Shown one piece after another: positions 17,494 through 27,053 of a stretch of DNA of 64,000 bases; the stretch's first letter is position 1; each line of letters opens with the position of its first letter. A program made the translations under genes and the position numbers. The stretch lies in assembly GCF_002902985.1 (NCBI RefSeq), contig NZ_CP026167.1, positions 1,550,001 to 1,614,000 on the forward strand, written 5' to 3'. Under the pieces are notes generated by a model. It had not been told where the DNA came from, did no database searches, and was given only the letters and a program-made list of their open reading frames with translations. The stretch comes from Leclercia sp. LSNIH1. Its GTDB lineage: Bacteria > Pseudomonadota > Gammaproteobacteria > Enterobacterales > Enterobacteriaceae.

Positions 17494-18660
17494 TTAATCT
17501 GAACCAAACAGATCGCGTGTGTAGACTTTGTCTTCCACATCCGCTAGCTCGCGAGCCATCCGATTGCAAAGAATCACATCGCTGATGGCCTTAAATTCAC
17601 CGAGGTCACGAATAACCCGGGAATGAAAGAAGCTATCCTCTTTGATGGTTGGCTCAAAGACGACGACTTCGATCCCTTTAGCTTTAATCCGCTTCATGAT
17701 CCCCTGGATCGCGGAGGAGCGGAAGTTATCAGAGCCTGCTTTCATCACCAGGCGGTGAATACCAACAACCTTAGGCTTGCGGGCAATCACGCTGTCGGCA
17801 ATAAAATCCTTACGGGTGGTATTCGCATCGACGATAGCGCGGATCAGGTTGTTTGGCACCTCCTGATAGTTGGCTAACAGCTGTTTGGTGTCTTTAGGCA
17901 GACAGTAACCGCCATAGCCAAACGAAGGATTGTTATAGTGCGTGCCAATACGCGGGTCCAGACCAATGCCTTCGATAATCTGACGGCTGTCTAACCCATG
18001 CGACTGAGCGTAGGTATCCAGCTCGTTGAAATAGGCAACGCGCATGGCGAGATAGGTATTGGCAAACAGCTTGATCGCCTCGGCTTCGGTACTGCCGGTT
18101 AACAGCACCTGCACATCCTGCTTAATGGCACCTTCTTTCAGCAGATCGGCAAAACGTTGCGCACGTTCGCTGCACTCACCCACGACAATACGTGATGGAT
18201 ACAGGTTGTCATAAAGCGCACGCCCTTCGCGCAGGAACTCCGGGGAGAAGATCAGGTTCTCGGTGCCAAACTCCTGGCGCATGCGTTCGGTAAAACCCAC
18301 CGGAATGGTGGACTTGATGACCATAACCGCATGCGGGTTAATGCTGATCACATCGCGAATGACGGCTTCGACGGTACTGGTATTGAAGTAATTCGTCTTA
18401 GGATCGTAATCAGTTGGCGTGGCGATAATGACAAACTCGGCGTCCTGATAAGCTTCGACTTTGTCCAGCGTGGCCCGCAGATTTAGAGGCTTGTTGGCTA
18501 AGTAGTCTTCAAGTTCTTTATCGGTGATGGGGGACTGGCGTTTGTTAATTTGTTCAACTTTCTCGGTTATTACGTCTAATGCTATTACTTTATGATGCTG
18601 TGCCAGTAACACTGCGTTAGAAATTCCAACATATCCTGTTCCGGCAATAGCGATGTTCAT
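17494..18660 (-). CDS. ugd: UDP-glucose 6-dehydrogenase
   Basis: A 388-residue enzyme oxidising UDP-glucose twice to UDP-glucuronate with NAD+. It has the N-terminal AGTGYVG dinucleotide loop, [29 protein letters not shown], and the catalytic cysteine in [14 protein letters not shown] near residue 260. I start at the ATG at 18660 (MNIAIAGTG), which gives the exact E. coli length; an upstream in-frame ATG adds 10 residues. A 156-bp AT-rich gap precedes it. It suggests that the capsule contains glucuronate or a product of it. Confidence 0.95.
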   Translation of the reverse strand: MNIAIAGTGYVGISNAVLLAQHHKVIALDVITEKVEQINKRQSPITDKELEDYLANKPLNLRATLDKVEAYQDAEFVIIATPTDYDPKTNYFNTSTVEAVIRDVISINPHAVMVIKSTIPVGFTERMRQEFGTENLIFSPEFLREGRALYDNLYPSRIVVGECSERAQRFADLLKEGAIKQDVQVLLTGSTEAEAIKLFANTYLAMRVAYFNELDTYAQSHGLDSRQIIEGIGLDPRIGTHYNNPSFGYGGYCLPKDTKQLLANYQEVPNNLIRAIVDANTTRKDFIADSVIARKPKVVGIHRLVMKAGSDNFRSSAIQGIMKRIKAKGIEVVVFEPTIKEDSFFHSRVIRDLGEFKAISDVILCNRMARELADVEDKVYTRDLFGSD

Positions 18661-18816
18661 AATCTCAATATTCCCTTTTAAATTATGCATTCATTCACAT
18701 ATAAATGAAGTAATTTTGATTATCTGTTTATTTAAAATCTTATTGTGACAACTTTATTCAACTAATATTTTTATTTTAAGTTAAGAGAGGAAAAGAAATT
18801 ATTATTTTGCATAAAC

Positions 18817-20796
18817 TTAGATTGATAGATAAGCATCGCTTAGTCTGTTCTGAAATGCTTCTGGATTAAAGCGTGAAAAAGCAATCATTTGCCCATGACT
18901 TCCTAATTTTTCTATAAGTTCTGGGTGATTACAAAGATAATTCAAGCGGTTAACAACGCCTTCAATATCCCCCAAATGAACCAAAAAACCATTGCTGCCA
19001 TTTTCAATAAGTTCTGGTAACGCCCCCCATCGATAGCAAATAACCGGTTTGCCAGCGAGCATGGCTTCAGCGACAGTGCGCCCAAAAGACTCTTGAAAAT
19101 GAGAAAGATTTAGTAATATATCCAAATGTATAAATGCTTGCTCAGGAGTATCGCAATAATCTAATATTGTGATGTTGTCAGGACTTTCTTTTTGTAAGGC
19201 TTGTACATAATCATTGATGGGTCCAATGAGAACAAATTGTAAAGGCAAATTAAGCTTTTTGGCTGCATAAGCTATAGCAAAAAAATCTTCTAGTCCTTTT
19301 TTAGGAAGATTGCTACTTACCATTCCGACACGAATTAATTCATCTTTAATGAATCCACGTGCTCGCCACACTCCTTTGAGTTCAACAGTATTAGCTATTG
19401 TCGTAAGCTTACCCTTGAAACCATTATCAAGAATACATTTTGCTGTATATACTGAGTTTGCTAATACTAAGTCTGCAGATATTAGCTGTGATAGATCTGT
19501 ACTACAATCCATGGAATGGCGAAGTGCTGTATCCCAAGCTAGTAACTCACGCACATGGAGTATTGATTTAGTTCCTTGTCGGCGAGCTGCCAGTAAAGGA
19601 ATTCGATTAACTAAAGTATTAACATGTACAATTTCTATTTTGAAGAGTAATAAAAGTTTGGAGTATGCATCAAGTGCTATTGGCCAAATCTCTGCATCCT
19701 GTTGCCATGGACTAGGCAGTAAAATAATATTGCTACAGAAAGGCTTGAGGTGGTTAATATATGAATCATTACGTTGTGGTAAGGTTATTATCAAGCGATA
19801 ACCTAATTGTGAAATAGCCTGGGCTAGATCCAGTAAGCTACGTTCTGCTCCAAAATTTTGAGTGCTAGACGCATGTCCACATAATAATATACAAGGTTTA
19901 TTACCTGCTACCGATTGATGTCCAAGAATGTGAGGCCATACTCTTTCACCTAATTCTACTACTGAACGATCAATCAGTTCTGGGACAGGGAATGGTCTTT
20001 TTAGAGGTGAAAAAGGCATATACCAATCGTTTCTTTTTGCACATTCTTTATGCCATTCATGCGCAGCATCCATGTAATCTTTGCGCACTCCGCCAAATTG
20101 GGTTTTCCAATGGGTTTGTGGCTGCATAGTCAAACTACCCGCATGGCGCCTACCAAGTGCTAATGGTACTCCAGGCAATACTTCAACGATACTTTCAGGA
20201 CCATAGGCAGCCAAAATTCGGTAGTAATATTCAGTGTCGGCATTAACGGATACTCTATCCCAATATCCTAATTTCTCAATTACTTCACGACGGACCATTA
20301 ATGATGAAACGTTGCGATGAACAATGGTTCCATCAGGCCTGATTTCAAAATCCAAATCCGAAGTACAGCGCGCCCAGTGAGAAACGCTCGCGACAGCATG
20401 AGGGTTTTCTAGAAGAGCTTTTACCTGTGATTGAATTTTTTCTGGATGAGACCAATCGTCACTGTCATGGAAAGTAATAAAGTCGCCTGAGGCAGATTTT
20501 ACCCCAGTGTTTCTAGCACCATAAGCTCCAAGATTTATAATGTTATAGGCTATAGGGTAAGCGGAATTAGTGCCAATACTTTTTTTGTCATAGTGCGAAT
20601 CATTGATTAATAACAACTCAAGGTTTGCATAACTTTGGTTTTGTATACTGCGTATTGCAGTGTCGAGACTTCCATTTTTATCCAAAAAGGAAATGATAAC
20701 TGAGACCTTGACGTTATAATCTATTCTATTTGAACATTGAATATCAATGTTGTCAATAGAAGAGAACTGTTTAAAATAATCGATTTCAATGTGCAT
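18817..20796 (-). CDS. Bifunctional glycosyltransferase, GT2 domain fused to GT4 domain
   Basis: A 659-residue fusion. The front half (residues ~29-240) is a GT2 GT-A domain with VKVSVIISFLDKNGSLDTAI, LLINDSHYD, and TFHDSDDWSHPEK carrying the DxD. The rear half (~300-655) is a GT-B GT4 domain with AERSLLDLAQAISQLGYR, HVNTLVNRIPLLAARRQG, VGMVSSNLPKKGLEDF and the donor-binding ESFGRTVAEAMLAGKPVICYR. Such fusions can add two sugars of a repeat in sequence. It starts 2 bp after the upstream gene's stop and lies in the AT-rich block. Confidence 0.85.
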   Translation of the reverse strand: MHIEIDYFKQFSSIDNIDIQCSNRIDYNVKVSVIISFLDKNGSLDTAIRSIQNQSYANLELLLINDSHYDKKSIGTNSAYPIAYNIINLGAYGARNTGVKSASGDFITFHDSDDWSHPEKIQSQVKALLENPHAVASVSHWARCTSDLDFEIRPDGTIVHRNVSSLMVRREVIEKLGYWDRVSVNADTEYYYRILAAYGPESIVEVLPGVPLALGRRHAGSLTMQPQTHWKTQFGGVRKDYMDAAHEWHKECAKRNDWYMPFSPLKRPFPVPELIDRSVVELGERVWPHILGHQSVAGNKPCILLCGHASSTQNFGAERSLLDLAQAISQLGYRLIITLPQRNDSYINHLKPFCSNIILLPSPWQQDAEIWPIALDAYSKLLLLFKIEIVHVNTLVNRIPLLAARRQGTKSILHVRELLAWDTALRHSMDCSTDLSQLISADLVLANSVYTAKCILDNGFKGKLTTIANTVELKGVWRARGFIKDELIRVGMVSSNLPKKGLEDFFAIAYAAKKLNLPLQFVLIGPINDYVQALQKESPDNITILDYCDTPEQAFIHLDILLNLSHFQESFGRTVAEAMLAGKPVICYRWGALPELIENGSNGFLVHLGDIEGVVNRLNYLCNHPELIEKLGSHGQMIAFSRFNPEAFQNRLSDAYLSI

Positions 20797-20798
20797 TG

Positions 20799-21977
20799 TT
20801 ATTTAAAAAGCTCAACTCTTGCTCTCGTTGAAAAGGTTGAACAAAAACCTTGGCTAAAAATAGGATGAGTTGTTACTCCAATTCTATAACCCATCGTAGA
20901 TAACCAATGTATTATTTTTCCATCAATATGTTCATTGTGCAATTTTTGGTCGAATTTATTCAATATGTCTTCTGCGCACTTTTTCTTTACAAAATAGCCA
21001 TCAAAACCTGAAGCGCGGCCCTCAAACTCAAATTTTATTATTTTTTCGAAGTTATAGCATTTCATATCTGTTTTAAAGTGTCTATTAGCACATAGAACAA
21101 AATCATACTCATCAATAATAGCTTCCTCGATTAAGTTAATATCAAAGCCTCTACTCAAAAAAGAATCTGATTCTGTAACTAATGCAAAGGAATCATTGCC
21201 TGTAGCAATATCCTCAAGTATTTTCATATGAGAAAGTGATGCTCCAATTATACCTCTCTTAGTTTCATCACCCACAAGACTTGCTGCACCTTTGGTAAGG
21301 CGGTCAGAAGATATTCCTAATGATGGGATAATATCTAACCCATTTGCGTTGAAGTTTTTCAGTTGCAAATTAAGTTGGTTGATAGTGTAGTAATTAAATA
21401 ATGAATATACTTTAAATGCTATACCATTTGGTCTTGAAGATATACTCTCGCTATATTCTGCTAATTTATAAAGGTAATCGTTGTTAAGACCTTTACTTAT
21501 TGTTTTTAAAAGTTTCCATTGATTAAGTTGCCAGTAAACACTTTGAGCAAAATCAATATTATTGTTTTGAGAAACATAAAGTAATTCATTCGTAAGATTT
21601 ATCGCTTCGCTAATATGACCTAATGCAATTAAGCATTTTATTTTTGCTCTTTCTACCCAACCATAAGAGTTTTTCCTGATAGTTTCTAAGCATGAAAGTT
21701 GTGAAGCGTATTCACCAACCGTTAAATAAACATAAGATGCAATTTCAACATATAACAGGTTTTCGATCTCATTTGCATGATGATGAAGTTTATTTATTGT
21801 TATTATATACCCATCTTTAGCAAGCATTATTTTAAAGTAACAATAAACAAATACATTATCTCTTTTTAATGCATCTGAAATATCCATGCGATATATGGTT
21901 TTAATGAGTTCGTCTGTTGAGTGTTTAATCCATATAATGTCAGAATTTTTTAGTTCAATTAATTTTTCATCAATCAC
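20799..21977 (-). CDS. Putative glycosyltransferase with GT25-like C-terminal domain
   Basis: A 392-residue protein. Residues ~1-200 look like a chain of helix pairs (LLYVEIASYVYLTVGEYASQLSCLETIRK), perhaps TPR-like. Residues ~235-390 hold the GT25 signature RGIIGASLSHMKILEDI followed by FALVTESDS, and end with a segment resembling the GT25 C terminus. GT25 enzymes transfer galactose and related sugars to LPS and other acceptors. The start is a GTG that overlaps the preceding (IS1-broken) gene by 8 bases. Very AT-rich. Confidence 0.65.
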   Translation of the reverse strand: MIDEKLIELKNSDIIWIKHSTDELIKTIYRMDISDALKRDNVFVYCYFKIMLAKDGYIITINKLHHHANEIENLLYVEIASYVYLTVGEYASQLSCLETIRKNSYGWVERAKIKCLIALGHISEAINLTNELLYVSQNNNIDFAQSVYWQLNQWKLLKTISKGLNNDYLYKLAEYSESISSRPNGIAFKVYSLFNYYTINQLNLQLKNFNANGLDIIPSLGISSDRLTKGAASLVGDETKRGIIGASLSHMKILEDIATGNDSFALVTESDSFLSRGFDINLIEEAIIDEYDFVLCANRHFKTDMKCYNFEKIIKFEFEGRASGFDGYFVKKKCAEDILNKFDQKLHNEHIDGKIIHWLSTMGYRIGVTTHPIFSQGFCSTFSTRARVELFK

Positions 21978-22418
21978 TGTTAATAATTTCCATCAACTTT
22001 AACTCTGATTTAAAATCTAGTTTAGAATATCCAGCAATTTCTAAGGATTCATGCGTGACATGTGGAGGCCATTTTTTCGTGAATCCTTCATATATAGTTT
22101 CATCTGTGTCCACTTCTTTCATCCATTCTTTATTTCTGGTAACACAAATCATTGGAAAAAAGTTTCTTTTAGCATGTACTGCGAACCTCAAATCAACATA
22201 CTTTTGTGAACCTCTCATAAAATCTAAAGTTGGTGTCTGCCACCCTTTACAATGAATTGTTCCTGTTCCAAGTTGGTTTACGATTTTATCTTTATTAAGT
22301 CCAAGTCTAAAAGTAAAGACATTGCGTAGGCTTTGATCGCCATCGAATAAATCAGAATAAATAACTCCATGATATCCAATTATTGGATTTAATGATTTAT
22401 ATTTTTGATATTTATCTA

Positions 22419-22427
22419 AGCTTTTAG
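22419..22427. repeat. IS1 target-site duplication, left copy
   Basis: AGCTTTTAG lies directly before the left IS1 end and is repeated exactly after the right end. Nine bases is the usual IS1 duplication. Confidence 0.97.
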
Positions 22428-22482
22428 GGTGATGCTGCCAACTTACTGATTTAGTGTATGATGGTGTTTTTGAGGTGCTCCA

Positions 22483-22758
22483 GTGGCTTCTGTTTCTATC
22501 AGCTGTCCCTCCTGTTCAGCTACTGACGGGGTGGTGCGTAACGGCAAAAGCACTGCCGGACATCAGCGCTATCTCTGCTCTCACTGCCGTAAAACATGGC
22601 AACTGCAGTTCACTTACACCGCTTCTCAACCCGGTACGCACCAGAAAATCATTGATATGGCCATGAATGGCGTTGGATGCCGGGCAACCGCCCGCATTAT
22701 GGGCGTTGGCCTCAACACGATTTTCCGCCATTTAAAAAACTCAGGCCGCAGTTGGTAA
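22483..22758 (+). CDS. insA: IS1 protein InsA
   Basis: A 91-residue DNA-binding protein starting at a GTG ([17 protein letters not shown]). It has the CxxC zinc-finger pairs (CPSC and CSHC) and a helix-turn-helix. InsA binds the IS1 ends and represses transposition. It overlaps insB, which is read by programmed -1 frameshifting at an A-rich slip site near 22730. Confidence 0.95.
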   Translation: MASVSISCPSCSATDGVVRNGKSTAGHQRYLCSHCRKTWQLQFTYTASQPGTHQKIIDMAMNGVGCRATARIMGVGLNTIFRHLKNSGRSW

Positions 22759-23180
22759 CCTCGCGCATACAGCCGGGCAGTGACGTCATCGTCTGCGCGG
22801 AAATGGACGAACAGTGGGGATACGTCGGGGCTAAATCGCGCCAGCGCTGGCTGTTTTACGCGTATGACAGGCTCCGGAAGACGGTTGTTGCGCACGTATT
22901 CGGTGAACGCACTATGGCGACGCTGGGGCGTCTTATGAGCCTGCTGTCACCCTTTGACGTGGTGATATGGATGACGGATGGCTGGCCGCTGTATGAATCC
23001 CGCCTGAAGGGAAAGCTGCACGTAATCAGCAAGCGATATACGCAGCGAATTGAGCGGCATAACCTGAATCTGAGGCAGCACCTGGCACGGCTGGGACGGA
23101 AGTCGCTGTCGTTCTCAAAATCGGTGGAGCTGCATGACAAAGTCATCGGGCATTATCTGAACATAAAACACTATCAATAA
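22677..23180 (+). CDS. insB: IS1 transposase InsB (read as InsAB' by frameshift)
   Basis: This frame supplies the catalytic part of IS1 transposase, normally made as the InsA-B' fusion by -1 frameshifting near the end of insA. It contains [23 protein letters not shown] and [20 protein letters not shown], the DDE/HHRY-related motifs of the family. It is uninterrupted and probably active. Confidence 0.95.
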   Translation: MPGNRPHYGRWPQHDFPPFKKLRPQLVTSRIQPGSDVIVCAEMDEQWGYVGAKSRQRWLFYAYDRLRKTVVAHVFGERTMATLGRLMSLLSPFDVVIWMTDGWPLYESRLKGKLHVISKRYTQRIERHNLNLRQHLARLGRKSLSFSKSVELHDKVIGHYLNIKHYQ

Positions 23181-23195
23181 GTTGGAGTCATTACC

Positions 23196-23204
23196 AGCTT
23201 TTAG
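23196..23204. repeat. IS1 target-site duplication, right copy
   Basis: AGCTTTTAG follows the right IS1 end and is identical to 22419-22427. Confidence 0.97.
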
Positions 23205-23474
23205 TTATGTAATTATCTGGATAAATTATGTCATCATCAACATAAAAAACATCATCATTATCTTGATGCTTTAAAATGAATTTTCCAACATCTTTAAAGT
23301 CTTCATTAGGGACAATTGGCTCAACATTGGGTATTTCATTTAAAAAGTTAGGAATGGATGTAAATTCATTAAGACAAATAGTCAATTTGTCGACCTGTTT
23401 TGCTATTTGTGGTACTGTTGTTTCGATAATTGATTTTCTGGCAGGATATGTTGCCATATTGGCGACGATCATAA

Positions 23475-25172
23475 TCAATATTCCTTTATCATAGTTTTAT
23501 TCATGTAAATATTAAGCTCTTTCAATTTATCATCTACAATTTTATCCGTGATAATATTTTGCCCTAATAAACGTTGCTTTCCAGATATCTCAGAGTACAA
23601 CATTCTCCTTGGTGCGATATATCCTGAATGTTCTGCATTAAGGTTGGACATTTTCGTCAAAGAACTGCTGCTCCACAATCCAAAAATTAATGTTGAATCA
23701 ACGTGTACAATTTGAGAAGAAGGTAGGGAATTTTTGCAATATTCATAAAATTCAGTATCGGCAGCAACAAGAGAGGATCTAAACTCAGCTATGCTTCTGA
23801 TATATTCAGATGTGATCATTGCAGAGACAACACAGAATCTTTTAAGAATTCCATCAATAAAAAATACAAATTGACCTTCAGGCGTTACTCTTATCCATTT
23901 CGTAAAACATATAGTTGATTTATTTTTTTTTAATTCATCAATCTGTTTTTGTAATCTAGTGGGTAGAGCATAATCATCAGAATCTTGAAAGGTAATATAT
24001 TTACCTTTTGCTTTTTCAATCATATGATTACGAATATTATATGTGCCCTGATTATTATTAGAACTGAAAACCCTGATTCTTTTATCGTGCTTTTCCAGCT
24101 TCCTTATTATCTCTAAGGTCCGGTCATTACTATTATCATCGCAAACTAAAATTTCAATATTTTTATAAGTTTGCTGTAATAATGAACATACTGCGTATTC
24201 AATAGTTGATTCTGAATTGTAAGCAGACATTATGATGGATATCATGCCATGATCAATCCAGTCTTTATCATTTGTACTGATTTTTATATTTTTTAAGACA
24301 TTATCATTGAAGCTGTCTATTTTAATACTATAATTGCTATTTTCTTTCTGTAAATACGTTTTAATGATGTTCTCATATGATTTGCAGTTTTGTTGACGTG
24401 CAAAAGCATTGGCAAAGAGCATGTTTAGCTCATGGTTCTTTGCTAATATCTCAGGTTTTTGTATAAGTAAATCAATAATGTCATCACTATTTTGTAGATC
24501 ATATATACAATTATTATCAATTTCTTGATAGTTTTGAGATATAGAGTGCAGTTCAAAAATTTTTTTTAATTTAGATTTTGGTAAGTTCAAGTTAAGTAAT
24601 AAATCTATTCTTTCCTCTTTAAGAAAATTCGTAAGCTCAGAATCTTCAGTTAACAAAATGACATTTTTAACATGAGATAAAAGAACTTTTTGTAATCTTC
24701 CAATGAATTGATCATAATGAAGTATTAAGTATTTTACTATCCCAGTGTAACTTTCTAGACATCCTGATTTTCTTAGGAATGCTGCATAATTCAATAAATA
24801 ACCTAGTTCATCTTTTTTGATTTTCGTAGCATAATCGTTATGTAAATTAGCTAACTCAGTTTTGATTGGAGTAGTATCTGCAAGGTCTCGACTGGATTTT
24901 ATCTTTCTACCTTCTTTGTGTCCATTTTGAATATAGTGAATTAGTGGGTTAATATCGCAACTTTGTACATCATTGTTGCTTTTTAAATAAAAATTAGTAT
25001 CAAAATATTCTGATGGGTTTCTTCCCATCCGCCATCCGTAATCGAGGAAATGCTCTAATGCATTAAGATTACTTTTATTGACATCTGGGTATTGTTCTAG
25101 ATACCAATCACCATCAAACAATCCACTGTTTTGAATAGCTTTGATTAAATTTTGCATATTTGTAGTAAACAT
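23475..25172 (-). CDS. GT2 glycosyltransferase with N-terminal FD..WY..YPD repeats
   Basis: A 565-residue protein. Residues ~17-95 hold two copies of a ~38-residue repeat: LFDGDWYLEQYPDV...NALEHFLDYGWRMGRNP and YFDTNFYLKSNNDV...NPLIHYIQNGHKEGR. A helical middle follows. Residues ~305-530 form a GT2 GT-A domain with MISIIMSAYNSESTIEYAV, VCDDNSNDRT and ITFQDSDDYALPTRL (DxD). The same repeat occurs at the C terminus of the neighbouring product, so the two may be recruited to the same complex. Sugar and linkage are unknown. Very AT-rich. Confidence 0.8.
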   Translation of the reverse strand: MFTTNMQNLIKAIQNSGLFDGDWYLEQYPDVNKSNLNALEHFLDYGWRMGRNPSEYFDTNFYLKSNNDVQSCDINPLIHYIQNGHKEGRKIKSSRDLADTTPIKTELANLHNDYATKIKKDELGYLLNYAAFLRKSGCLESYTGIVKYLILHYDQFIGRLQKVLLSHVKNVILLTEDSELTNFLKEERIDLLLNLNLPKSKLKKIFELHSISQNYQEIDNNCIYDLQNSDDIIDLLIQKPEILAKNHELNMLFANAFARQQNCKSYENIIKTYLQKENSNYSIKIDSFNDNVLKNIKISTNDKDWIDHGMISIIMSAYNSESTIEYAVCSLLQQTYKNIEILVCDDNSNDRTLEIIRKLEKHDKRIRVFSSNNNQGTYNIRNHMIEKAKGKYITFQDSDDYALPTRLQKQIDELKKNKSTICFTKWIRVTPEGQFVFFIDGILKRFCVVSAMITSEYIRSIAEFRSSLVAADTEFYEYCKNSLPSSQIVHVDSTLIFGLWSSSSLTKMSNLNAEHSGYIAPRRMLYSEISGKQRLLGQNIITDKIVDDKLKELNIYMNKTMIKEY

Positions 25173-25189
25173 TCTCAGATTTCAATAAG

Positions 25190-26860
25190 TTAGACGCGTT
25201 TGAACAAACGATTTTCTTTTTTACCAAATTTAAGGTAATGAAATAATGGATTCATGCTCACATTATATACATCCTTATTCGTTTGTAGATACCAATTACT
25301 ATTAAATAAAGGTGAAGGGTTTGTACGTAACTCAAAACCTTTTTCTAAATAATGACCTGCTGCACCATATGGATGGTTTTTAGCATCAGGGTATTGTTCG
25401 GAATACCAAACTTCATCAAACAACTCTGAATTTTGGATAAGCTCTACATTTTTTTTAAATTGCCGAATTTTTGCTCGGTTTTTTTTTGTAGTTAGGAATT
25501 TATCTTTAATCTTATCAGTAAGTGTCGATTTATTAAGTGTTGATATTTCAATGGGCGAAGGTTGAATTTCTGTAAAATGTGTTTTATCCTGATTTTCTTT
25601 GTCGTGCAATAATTTTGTAAGTATGGCTAACTCGTCGAATCTTTTGTTTAATGATTGTTGTAAGCTTGATTCTGCATGAGTCAATTTTGAAATTTTAAGC
25701 GTAGCTACTTCCTGATCTCTTTCTAGCATAAGATTTATATTTTTCAGTTCTTGAACTTCACTTCTGAGCTTGGTAATTTCATCCTGCTGCTTTTGGAAAT
25801 CTTTTTCATACAATTTTTTTTCTACTTTGAAAGCTTCAATTTCTTCTTCGGATATTATTATTTGTTTTTTAGCTTGCTCGAAGGATTGTTGAAACATGTT
25901 TTTTTCGTTAATGGTTTCATTTAATTGGGTAGAGATTTCTTTCATACGAGAGTGATAGTTATCTTTTTCAGATTGACAGTTTATCAGTTGAACTTTGATT
26001 ACTTCCATATCCTCAAGTAATTGTTTAATTTTTTTTTCTTGAGATGAACGGTACCATGAATCTTCACACGCAACACCTAAGCGAGTATAGATATTTTGAA
26101 TTAAACGTTTTCCACTCAACTCTTGACTTTGTGTGATAAGAGCACCTAACCGAGGAGGAACATTTTTCCCAAGGCATAACATCAATAATCCCGAGCCTTG
26201 GTTCCATTCGAAAAAAGTGTATCGAGATTTTAATTCTTTAATTATTTCTCGCTTTGATTCATATGATGAGTCGTGAATTAGAACTATACCATTATTGCTC
26301 ATATAATGATGTAAACTAGTTATTTCTGATTTGCTACTTAATAATATACTATCATTGCTTAATACTAGAAGATCAATGCTTTGATTGCGGAATTCTTGAA
26401 GGAATTGCTTTTCATTTTTGCTTGTTAAACTTGAAAATTCTTGATAATGCTCATGATTATATGTGTTAATCCGAACATCATCACCGTGCTCTCCATAAGA
26501 ACCATATATTAGGCCATCTTGATTAAGTTTATCTATTGCCTGACAAATTGCGAAGTAACTCACGCCGGTATGGATATTAGGGTGAACTACTACTTTAGGA
26601 TGTAATACTTCTATCAACCAGAAGTAGAATGGGATATGTTGTAACCATTGAGACTGTTCTACATATCGAGGCCGCCAGAACATTACCTTTGATGATATTG
26701 ATGGAGCTGATTGTTCAAGTAGTGTTATTTTATTTTCATCGGAGCTTTTAATTTCAAGATCTAAAGTGATATCTTCGATACTTTCTGGTTTTGTGTGTGT
26801 GTGAAGAATACTGTGTTTGTTAGTTAGCAATTTTTGTTTGTATTTTTTATTTCTAGCCAT
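25190..26860 (-). CDS. Methyltransferase-like / coiled-coil / FD..WY repeat protein
   Basis: A 556-residue protein counted from the ATG at 26860; an in-frame TTG 13 codons upstream is an alternative. Residues ~60-245 resemble the class I methyltransferases often found in polysaccharide loci (HTGVSYFAICQAIDKL, YGEHGDD, GIVLIHDSSYESKR, FEWNQGSGLLMLCLG), yet the usual acidic E-x-G in motif I reads HPN here, so it may be inactive. Residues ~260-410 are a long coiled coil. Residues ~465-556 carry two FD..WY repeats like those of the next protein. The coil could measure or scaffold chain synthesis; that is inference. Confidence 0.65.
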   Translation of the reverse strand: MARNKKYKQKLLTNKHSILHTHTKPESIEDITLDLEIKSSDENKITLLEQSAPSISSKVMFWRPRYVEQSQWLQHIPFYFWLIEVLHPKVVVHPNIHTGVSYFAICQAIDKLNQDGLIYGSYGEHGDDVRINTYNHEHYQEFSSLTSKNEKQFLQEFRNQSIDLLVLSNDSILLSSKSEITSLHHYMSNNGIVLIHDSSYESKREIIKELKSRYTFFEWNQGSGLLMLCLGKNVPPRLGALITQSQELSGKRLIQNIYTRLGVACEDSWYRSSQEKKIKQLLEDMEVIKVQLINCQSEKDNYHSRMKEISTQLNETINEKNMFQQSFEQAKKQIIISEEEIEAFKVEKKLYEKDFQKQQDEITKLRSEVQELKNINLMLERDQEVATLKISKLTHAESSLQQSLNKRFDELAILTKLLHDKENQDKTHFTEIQPSPIEISTLNKSTLTDKIKDKFLTTKKNRAKIRQFKKNVELIQNSELFDEVWYSEQYPDAKNHPYGAAGHYLEKGFELRTNPSPLFNSNWYLQTNKDVYNVSMNPLFHYLKFGKKENRLFKRV

Positions 26861-26899
26861 TTTATCAATATCCGTTAATATAACCTTGATTCTCTGCAA

Positions 26900-27053
26900 T
26901 ATTAAAATATTGAGATGTTTTGTGTAAGCAATATTTAATTAAGAAGTCTAACTAATATTGCCTGTAATCGTGTGTTATTCAATGGTTGTCTAATAATGCT
27001 TAGTGTTAATGACGATGGCCATTATATGAATTTTTAAAGTTTGGAGTATCATT
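26900..27053. other. Gap between kpsE and region 2
   Basis: These 154 AT-rich bases separate the export genes from the glycosyltransferases. I see no clear terminator or promoter consensus, but the break in an otherwise tight gene string makes a local promoter possible. Confidence 0.4.

Larger units (their letters stand above)
22428..23195 (+). mobile_element. Insertion sequence IS1 (768 bp, complete)
   Basis: The element runs from GGTGATGCTGCCAACTTACT to GTTGGAGTCATTACC and is exactly 768 bp, the standard IS1 length, with imperfect terminal inverted repeats. It carries insA and the overlapping insB. The flanking 9-bp repeats are identical and the element looks intact, so insertion was probably recent. 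Its GC content contrasts with the AT-rich gene it sits in. Confidence 0.97.
21970..23472 (-). pseudogene. Glycosyltransferase gene interrupted by IS1
   Basis: The 5' part (23472-23196) and 3' part (22427-21970) stay in one reading frame once IS1 and one copy of the 9-bp duplication are removed (777 bases). The join restores an open frame of 241 residues. The intact protein would begin MIVANMATYPARKSIIE, contain FYVDDDIIYPDNYI (metal-binding DxD) and GTGTIHCKGWQTP, and end at the TGA at 21970. It resembles small GT-A transferases of polysaccharide loci. The ATG at 23472 is preferred because AAGGA lies 9 bases upstream; an in-frame TTG two codons earlier overlaps the previous stop codon. As it stands the gene is broken. 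Confidence 0.88.

Noticed and set aside
9673..18660. Reading the rml, ugd and transferase genes as an O-antigen locus
   Set aside because: No wzx, wzy, wzz or waaL-like gene is present, and the set is enclosed by kpsDMTE and kpsCS.
22419..23204. The 9-bp repeats considered as phage attachment sites
   Set aside because: They flank a complete IS1 exactly and have the length of an IS1 target duplication; no integrase gene is present.
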